From NCBI GenBank assembly GCA_005882955.1, contig VBBB01000077.1:2192-12469 (forward strand): a DNA stretch of 10,278 nucleotides, written 5' to 3'. The stretch is from Candidatus Bathyarchaeota archaeon (GTDB lineage: Archaea > Thermoproteota > Bathyarchaeia > 40CM-2-53-6). A program made the position numbers and the translations under genes. The notes under the pieces were generated by a model that ran no database searches, was not told where the DNA came from, and saw only the letters and a list, made by a program, of their open reading frames with translations. Positions within the stretch are counted from its first letter, which is position 1; each line of letters begins with the position of its first letter. Shown piece after piece: positions 6,484 to 10,278 of this stretch.

Positions 6484-6987
6484 TTACTCGTCAATGTCTT
6501 GCTTGTGCTTCACCAAGGCAACATCGCCCAACGTGACCACAGGAGGCGGCGAAGCCTTTCGAGGTGGAGAGGGAAGATCAAGCTCTTCCCGTGGAACAAG
6601 AAGTCTGACTCTGAGAATATGTTCTAGCTCTTTGGAGAGTCTCATCGTCGGCAGCATCTTACCAATCTCTATCTTCTGAATAACAGTCAGCTTCTCCTTC
6701 GCCTTGAATGCTAAGTCCTGTTGTGAGATGCCAAGCTTTTCACGACCCTCTTTAATAACGCGGGAATATTCCTCGATAAGATCCGATTCTTCAACCGCTT
6801 TCGGCAGCCTCTCGATCGGTGCATGTGTGTGCGACGGTGCTATCATCGGGCGACGCGGTCTATCGGAAAAACTGGGCAGCCTAGTGCCAATACTCGAACA
6901 TTGCTGGCATACGATGAGGGTTGCTCCTTCCACCAGTGACCTTCCAGGTTTGCCGACGATCTCGTGTCCACAAATCTCACAGAACAA
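6484..6987 (-). CDS. Multiprotein bridging factor 1, archaeal type (MBF1)
   Basis: 167 aa. An N-terminal zinc ribbon with CEIC (Cys3, Cys6) and CQQC (Cys27, Cys30) is followed by a proline-rich linker (about 37-62) and a Cro/C1-type helix-turn-helix at about 70-127 (VIKEGREKLGISQQDLAFKA, then VIQKIEIGKMLPTMRLSKEL). This order is diagnostic of archaeal MBF1, which binds the small ribosomal subunit and has also been linked to transcription. The tail ends with PSPPRKASPPPVV and a charged end. The start is TTG 6987, placed directly before FCEICG; an in-frame TGA two codons upstream excludes any earlier start. The gene converges on marR and diverges from the PUA gene. Confidence 0.94.
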   Translation of the reverse strand: MFCEICGHEIVGKPGRSLVEGATLIVCQQCSSIGTRLPSFSDRPRRPMIAPSHTHAPIERLPKAVEESDLIEEYSRVIKEGREKLGISQQDLAFKAKEKLTVIQKIEIGKMLPTMRLSKELEHILRVRLLVPREELDLPSPPRKASPPPVVTLGDVALVKHKQDIDE

Positions 6988-7059
6988 GATTCAGGATACC
7001 TCTGGGCGAGAACGTTAGAAATAGCTGCTCAGGATGCTTATGTAGGTATCGGATTTACA

Positions 7060-7545
7060 ATGCCCCTCCAGCCTGTAAAGCCCCGGCTTCACGAGCTGAG
7101 AAGAGTCAGAGTCGTGGCCAATTACCAGTTTGGCAAGGGCGCAAGCAAGGCTTTTCCAAAAACCATCCTGATAACACGGTCCCCTAACACTCACAGAATT
7201 CGACACATCTACAACAACACTGAACTGTTGGCAACCTATCGTCCTAAGGATGGACTGCTTGCACTATCGATCCCTGGAGGGGAGGCCCTACGCGGCATAT
7301 TCAAACCACCGAGGCTACGGGTCGAGGTCGTCCCAGGGGTCGAGGAGTTCATCAAGAATGGGGGAAACGTGTTCTGCAAACATGTTCAGCACGTGGATCC
7401 GGAACTTCGCCCGGCGGAGGAGGTTCTCGTAGTCGATGAGAAGGATCGTTTGCTGGCGGTTGGCAGAAGCTTCTTCAACGCTGAAGAAATGCTCAGTTTC
7501 AAAATTGGCTTAGCGGTAAAAGTCCGACATGGGGTTGAAAGCTGA
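7060..7545 (+). CDS. PUA-domain RNA-binding protein (COG1370-like)
   Basis: 161 aa from ATG 7060. The N-terminal part RRVRVVANYQFGKGASKAFP, then RIRHIYNNTELLATYRPKDG, matches the domain that precedes PUA in archaeosine tRNA-guanine transglycosylase relatives. The C-terminal 75 residues are a PUA domain (VEEFIKNGGNVFCKHVQHVD, ELRPAEEVLVVDEKDRLLAVGRS, MLSFKIGLAVKVRHG). The catalytic transglycosylase domain is absent. It probably binds tRNA or rRNA; a role as TgtA2-like partner in archaeosine synthesis is possible but unproven. An in-frame GTG at 6964 would add 32 residues and overlap the divergent MBF1 start by 24 bp. ATG 7060 is preferred because it leaves the usual family length and a 72-bp promoter gap. 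NAC follows in the same direction, an arrangement common in archaea. Confidence 0.86.
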   Translation: MPLQPVKPRLHELRRVRVVANYQFGKGASKAFPKTILITRSPNTHRIRHIYNNTELLATYRPKDGLLALSIPGGEALRGIFKPPRLRVEVVPGVEEFIKNGGNVFCKHVQHVDPELRPAEEVLVVDEKDRLLAVGRSFFNAEEMLSFKIGLAVKVRHGVES

Positions 7546-7548
7546 TAG

Positions 7549-7557
7549 ACTTTAACA
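7549..7557 (+). promoter_or_regulatory. Possible TATA box before NAC
   Basis: ACTTTAACA lies between the PUA gene stop and NAC. A start of transcription about 26 bp downstream (near 7580) would leave a leader of roughly 14 nt to the ATG at 7594 or 37 nt to the ATG at 7617. This is weak evidence, because NAC may also be read from the PUA promoter. Confidence 0.25.
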
Positions 7558-7616
7558 ATCAGCAACCCGCCAAAGACGGTTGAAAGTTCCACCATGCAAC
7601 GTGAGAAGCTAACCGA

Positions 7617-7931
7617 ATGATGCAGCGCATGGGCATGCAGGTCAAACAGGTAGACGATGTGACCAGAGTCATCATCGAGTCGGCCTCAAAGAGAATAGTA
7701 ATCGACGCTCCCGAAGTTGCGATCGTCACGGTCCAGGGACAGACAGTCTACCAAGTTGGTGGAGGAACAGCCCGTGAAGAAGGTCCGGCTGGGGCGTCTA
7801 CACAGGAAGATGCAAAGCTCGTCGCCTCACAGGCAGGAGTATCATTAGACGAAGCTGCTAAAGCTCTCCAGCAATCTGGAGGCGACCTAGCTCAAGCCAT
7901 TATCGTTCTCAAACAGAAGAAAACCTCCTGA
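7617..7931 (+). CDS. nac: Nascent polypeptide-associated complex protein (archaeal NAC)
   Basis: 104 aa from ATG 7617. Residues 1-50 hold the NAC domain (VTRVIIESASKRIVIDAPEV, VTVQGQTVYQVGGG). A short linker and a C-terminal UBA domain at 64-99 follow (EDAKLVASQAGVSLDEAAKA, LQQSGGDLAQAIIVLK). Archaeal NAC is a homodimer that binds ribosomes and nascent chains. Family members normally have a basic helix of the type NPR-xx-xxMM-x-x-MG before the domain. Here MMQRMGM is in frame, but the matching upstream residues MQREKLTE are coded in another frame from ATG 7594, whose TGA (7618-7620) overlaps the ATG. A GTGAG at 7601-7605 could serve as ribosome-binding site for 7617. Either the short form is real or one A is missing near 7616. 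It sits between the PUA and Nudix genes. Confidence 0.92.
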   Translation: MMQRMGMQVKQVDDVTRVIIESASKRIVIDAPEVAIVTVQGQTVYQVGGGTAREEGPAGASTQEDAKLVASQAGVSLDEAAKALQQSGGDLAQAIIVLKQKKTS

Positions 7932-7944
7932 GAAATTCCGGTCT

Positions 7945-8430
7945 TTGACTATACAAGCGACCGTATGCTTCATACTCAGAGACAACGAGGTTTTGCTCCT
8001 CAAGAAATCCAAAGGACTTTTCGGTCAGGGAAAATGGAACGCTCCCGGCGGCAAGATACTACCCAATGAAGAGCCTCAGACTTGCGCTGTTAGAGAGGTC
8101 TTCGAAGAGACCGGACTCATCGTAGAGAATACAGAACAAATCGGCCTCCTACACTTCTACAAGAACAGCCAGCGCGAGAATCCCGATTGGATCGTCCACG
8201 CATTCCTCGCCCATCAATCCATTGGAGTACCCATAGACGGACGAGAAGGCCGGCTCAAATGGTTCAAAATCGACGCTCTACCCTTCGACGAGATGTGGGA
8301 AGACGATCAATACTGGTGCAGACTAGCACTTGAAGGGACCAGACTTGAGGGATGGTTCTACTTCTCAGGCGACTTCGAGAACCTAATGGATCATAGGATA
8401 AAAGTCAAGCCGCCGCCAAATCAGATCTAA
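7945..8430 (+). CDS. Nudix hydrolase, MTH1-like (8-oxo-dGTP diphosphatase)
   Basis: 161 aa. A perfect Nudix box spans residues 36-58: Gly36, Glu42, then REVFEETGL with Arg50, Glu51, Glu54, Glu55 and Gly57. The flanking parts are close to animal MTH1 (NUDT1): FGQGKWNAPGGK before the box, WFKIDALPFDEMWEDDQYW around 106-124 and GWFYFSGDFENLMD after it. Asp120 and Asp121 of MWEDD match the two aspartates that recognise oxidised purines in MTH1. It probably removes 8-oxo-dGTP or 2-oxo-dATP from the nucleotide pool. The start is TTG 7945, 13 bp after the NAC stop, with no ATG or GTG available before the first strand; co-transcription with NAC is likely. The last residues (VKPPPNQI) are a variable tail. 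Confidence 0.92.
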   Translation: MTIQATVCFILRDNEVLLLKKSKGLFGQGKWNAPGGKILPNEEPQTCAVREVFEETGLIVENTEQIGLLHFYKNSQRENPDWIVHAFLAHQSIGVPIDGREGRLKWFKIDALPFDEMWEDDQYWCRLALEGTRLEGWFYFSGDFENLMDHRIKVKPPPNQI

Positions 8431-8503
8431 GTATGAAACTGGCTGTTCTAGGGTCTCTCAGGCTTTAAGACCCAAAGCAGACTCGGGACATGGCAAGAGA
8501 AGA

Positions 8504-9889
8504 TTGAAGCTCATAGAGTGCGTGCCAAACTTCAGCGAAGGACGAAGACAAGAAGTAATCAACTCAATCGCAGATGCCATCAGATCAACTCCGGGCGTCA
8601 CCCTGCTAGATGTAGAATCGAATCCTGACCACAATCGCTCGGTCATAAGTTTCGTCGGCGAATCCGGTCCCGTCAAACAAGCGGCGCTCGCCGCGTCAGG
8701 GAAGGCCATTGAGCTCATCGACCTCACCAAACATGAAGGCGAACATCCTCGCATGGGAGCCGTAGACGTAGTCCCGTTCGTACCGTTGTCCGGAGCCACG
8801 ATGGACGATTGCATAGCCCTAGCGAATGATTTCGGGAGAGAATTCGCAGAGCGATTTCACGTTCCAGTCTTCCTCTATGAGGAAGCTGCTTCGATGCCCG
8901 AGAGGCGAAACCTGGCAGATGTGCGAGCAGGCGAATTCGAGGGACTCCGCGACAAGATAGGCAGAGACCCAACCAAGAAGCCGGATTTCGGCCCCGACAA
9001 GATTCACGCAACTGCAGGAGCCACCGCAGTGGGTGCACGGGAAATACTGATCGCCTACAACGTTAACCTCGGGACCAACGACCTCGCGATCGCGAAGAAG
9101 ATCGCGCACCAGCTTCGCGCGAAAGACGGCGGACTAACATACGTCAAGGCTCTGGGCTTCGAACTGAAAGAACGTGGAATCGTACAAGTCTCCATGAACC
9201 TGACCGATTATCACAAGAGCCAGCTCTTCAAAGCCGAAGAACTGGTGGAGCTTTTCGCTAAGAGATATGGCGTCCCAGTGGCGGGTAGCGAGATCGTTGG
9301 ACTCGTCCCAATGGACGCTCTAGTTGATACGGCTGAATTTTATCTGAAACTTGAGAATTTCAGCCGCGAACAGGTTCTAGAGAAGCGGCTTTTCGCACCC
9401 ATCCCAACTAATCTTGCAGACATGAGCCTCTCAACCTTCTCTGAAGAAGTCGCTTCAAAGAAGGCGACCCCTGGAGGAGGAAGCGTCTCCGCCTACATTG
9501 GCGCGCTCGCCGCTGGACTAGTCTGTATGGTTGCGAGAATATCACTGGCCAAGAAGGATCTCGCCTCAGAGAGTGGTCAACTTCAGGAACTTGTTCGAAA
9601 AGGAGAAGACCTTCGCAAGAGGCTCTTGGGATTGGTTGTCGAAGACGCTGAATCTTTTGACGCTGTCATGACGGCGTTCAAGTTGCCCAAAGACAAGCCT
9701 GACGTTCGGAGAAGAGCGCCACTGTCAAAGCGACAGAGGTGCCATTACGAACGCTCGATTCTGCCGTACAAGTTATGCGTCTCGCGGAAGAGGTCGCACA
9801 ATACGGAGCAACCAATGCGCTCTCAGACGTTACGACATCCAAGGCTTCAGCCCAGGCTTCGATGGAAGGAGCTGCCAGCAACGTGCTGA
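8504..9889 (+). CDS. Glutamate formiminotransferase / cyclodeaminase, reading frame broken near residue 405
   Basis: The intact part opens MKLIECVPNFSEGRRQEVIN, the canonical start, from TTG 8504. The formiminotransferase domain covers about 1-300: GEHPRMGAVDVVPFVP with His81 at the place of the catalytic histidine (His82 in the pig enzyme), then HATAGATAVGAREILIAYNV, VQVSMNLTDYHKSQ and GSEIVGLVPMDAL. The cyclodeaminase domain begins at about 307 (LSTFSEEVASKK, ATPGGGSVSAYIGALAAGL). After VRRRA (about residue 405, 9716-9718) the frame drifts into unrelated basic sequence and stops at 9889, while the rest of the domain continues in another frame to 10017. Together these would give about 504 aa, normal for the bifunctional enzyme. 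It moves the formimino group from formiminoglutamate to tetrahydrofolate, then releases ammonia. As written, only the first activity could remain. Confidence 0.93.
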   Translation: MKLIECVPNFSEGRRQEVINSIADAIRSTPGVTLLDVESNPDHNRSVISFVGESGPVKQAALAASGKAIELIDLTKHEGEHPRMGAVDVVPFVPLSGATMDDCIALANDFGREFAERFHVPVFLYEEAASMPERRNLADVRAGEFEGLRDKIGRDPTKKPDFGPDKIHATAGATAVGAREILIAYNVNLGTNDLAIAKKIAHQLRAKDGGLTYVKALGFELKERGIVQVSMNLTDYHKSQLFKAEELVELFAKRYGVPVAGSEIVGLVPMDALVDTAEFYLKLENFSREQVLEKRLFAPIPTNLADMSLSTFSEEVASKKATPGGGSVSAYIGALAAGLVCMVARISLAKKDLASESGQLQELVRKGEDLRKRLLGLVVEDAESFDAVMTAFKLPKDKPDVRRRAPLSKRQRCHYERSILPYKLCVSRKRSHNTEQPMRSQTLRHPRLQPRLRWKELPATC

Positions 9890-10017
9890 GCAACCTAGAC
9901 ACGCTTGCAGCTGAACAATACGTAACCAAGACCCGTTTGCGTGTTTCCGAACTCAGAAAAGAAGGACAGCAATTGGAGCAACGAATTCAGGAAATTGTAG
10001 CGTCTCGTTCTCGTTAG
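9718..10017 (+). pseudogene. C-terminal part of cyclodeaminase, out of frame with its gene
   Basis: In the frame beginning at 9718 the sequence reads ATVKATEVPLRTLDSAVQVM, then LAEEVAQYGATNALSDVTTS and ASMEGAASNVLSNLDTLA, and ends in a coiled-coil-like LRVSELRKEGQQLEQRIQEI before TAG 10015-10017. This is the normal end of formiminotransferase-cyclodeaminase. It is displaced by -1 from the upstream frame, as if one base were missing near 9718. A GTG at 9739 is the only possible separate start, but a 92-aa fragment starting in the middle of a domain is unlikely to be an independent gene. The fragment is fully conserved, so the break is recent or an assembly error. Confidence 0.85.
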
Positions 10018-10024
10018 AAATAGC

Positions 10025-10278
10025 TTATGCGTCTAGCTGAATCAGTCCTGTCTTCTTGTCAGCCCAAATCATCAACGGTGCCACAAGCATGGTCAGTTCT
10101 CTCCCTTCACGCGTCAGGAAATACTCGACCCGAGGAGGAATTTCCTGATAAGCCACGCGTCTTACAAGTCCGTTTCGTTGCAGATCCTTCAACACATCAC
10201 TCAGAGTCTTCGCACTTATGCCTGGAAGCTTCTGAGCCAGCTGGTTGAAGCGCAGCGTTCCCTCGTTTCCAAGTTGAG
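10025..10278 (-). CDS. HxlR-family winged-helix regulator (C-terminal part, cut by window edge)
   Basis: 83 residues are readable on the minus strand from the right edge to TAA at 10027-10025. They read GTLRFNQLAQKLPGISAKTL, SDVLKDLQRNGLVRRVAYQE, IPPRVEYFLTREGRELTMLV and end WADKKTGLIQLDA. This is the core and wing of HxlR-type regulators: 'RFxxLxxxLPGIS.KTLsxxLkxLxxxGLvxR' followed by 'PPrVEYxLTxxG'. The family usually has 105-120 aa, so about 25-35 N-terminal residues, including any sensory cysteine, are outside the window. It converges on the cyclodeaminase gene with 7 bp between the stops. Its target is unknown. Confidence 0.9.
   Translation of the reverse strand, partial: QLGNEGTLRFNQLAQKLPGISAKTLSDVLKDLQRNGLVRRVAYQEIPPRVEYFLTREGRELTMLVAPLMIWADKKTGLIQLDA

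Noticed and set aside
8724..9109. Long minus-strand frames within the formiminotransferase gene
   Set aside because: Antisense to conserved enzyme sequence and without recognisable protein features.
9716..9720. Programmed -1 frameshift site in the cyclodeaminase gene
   Set aside because: No slippery heptamer or obvious downstream stem is seen at the shift point; a one-base loss or assembly error is simpler.
10027..10248. 73-codon plus-strand frame at the right end
   Set aside because: Antisense to the HxlR-type regulator, whose conserved winged-helix sequence is clearly read on the minus strand.

Overview
The window is archaeal chromosomal DNA. It carries archaeal housekeeping genes: transcription factor E (TFE), DUF2110, tRNA C56 2'-O-methyltransferase Trm56, MBF1 with a zinc ribbon, a PUA-domain RNA-binding protein, archaeal NAC, and a two-part lipoate ligase. 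Several genes have TATA-like boxes about 25 to 32 nt before the start codon and no Shine-Dalgarno sequence, which fits leaderless archaeal transcription. TTG starts are frequent. Base composition looks close to half G+C. The gene set suggests a TACK-type (Thaumarchaeota- or Bathyarchaeota-like) or other mesophilic archaeon, but the exact lineage cannot be read from the window.

Layout. Positions 1-1752 (minus) hold a tight four-gene operon: an unrecognised 194-aa protein, an SCSGGH-motif protein, the lipoate ligase accessory domain LplB, and the N-terminal part of LplA, which runs off the left edge. Divergent from it, with only 27 bp between the start codons, is a CaiB/BaiF-type CoA transferase (1780-2955, plus). 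Positions 2975-4298 (minus) hold tfe followed by DUF2110. trm56 (4378-4917, plus) diverges from tfe. A quiet stretch (4918-5306) holds one doubtful small ORF. An ankyrin-repeat gene (5307-5978, minus) and a MarR regulator gene (6028-6468, plus) diverge across a nested palindrome next to a TATA box. MBF1 (6484-6987, minus) converges on marR and diverges from a plus-strand cluster of PUA protein, NAC and an MTH1-like Nudix hydrolase (7060-8430). A formiminotransferase-cyclodeaminase gene (8504-10017, plus) follows, broken by one frameshift. It converges on the C-terminal part of an HxlR-type regulator (10025-10278, minus), cut by the right edge.

How they work together. Most genes serve basal transcription (TFE, MBF1), RNA modification or binding (Trm56, PUA protein), nascent-chain handling (NAC), nucleotide-pool cleaning (Nudix) and cofactor attachment (LplA/LplB). 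The clearest regulatory unit is the marR/ankyrin pair, where one palindromic element could control both genes. No mobile element, CRISPR array, rRNA or intact tRNA is visible. The most notable signals are the duplicated palindromic operator, the lipoate ligase operon carrying two uncharacterised proteins, and two places (NAC N-terminus and cyclodeaminase) where one missing base would explain a broken reading frame.
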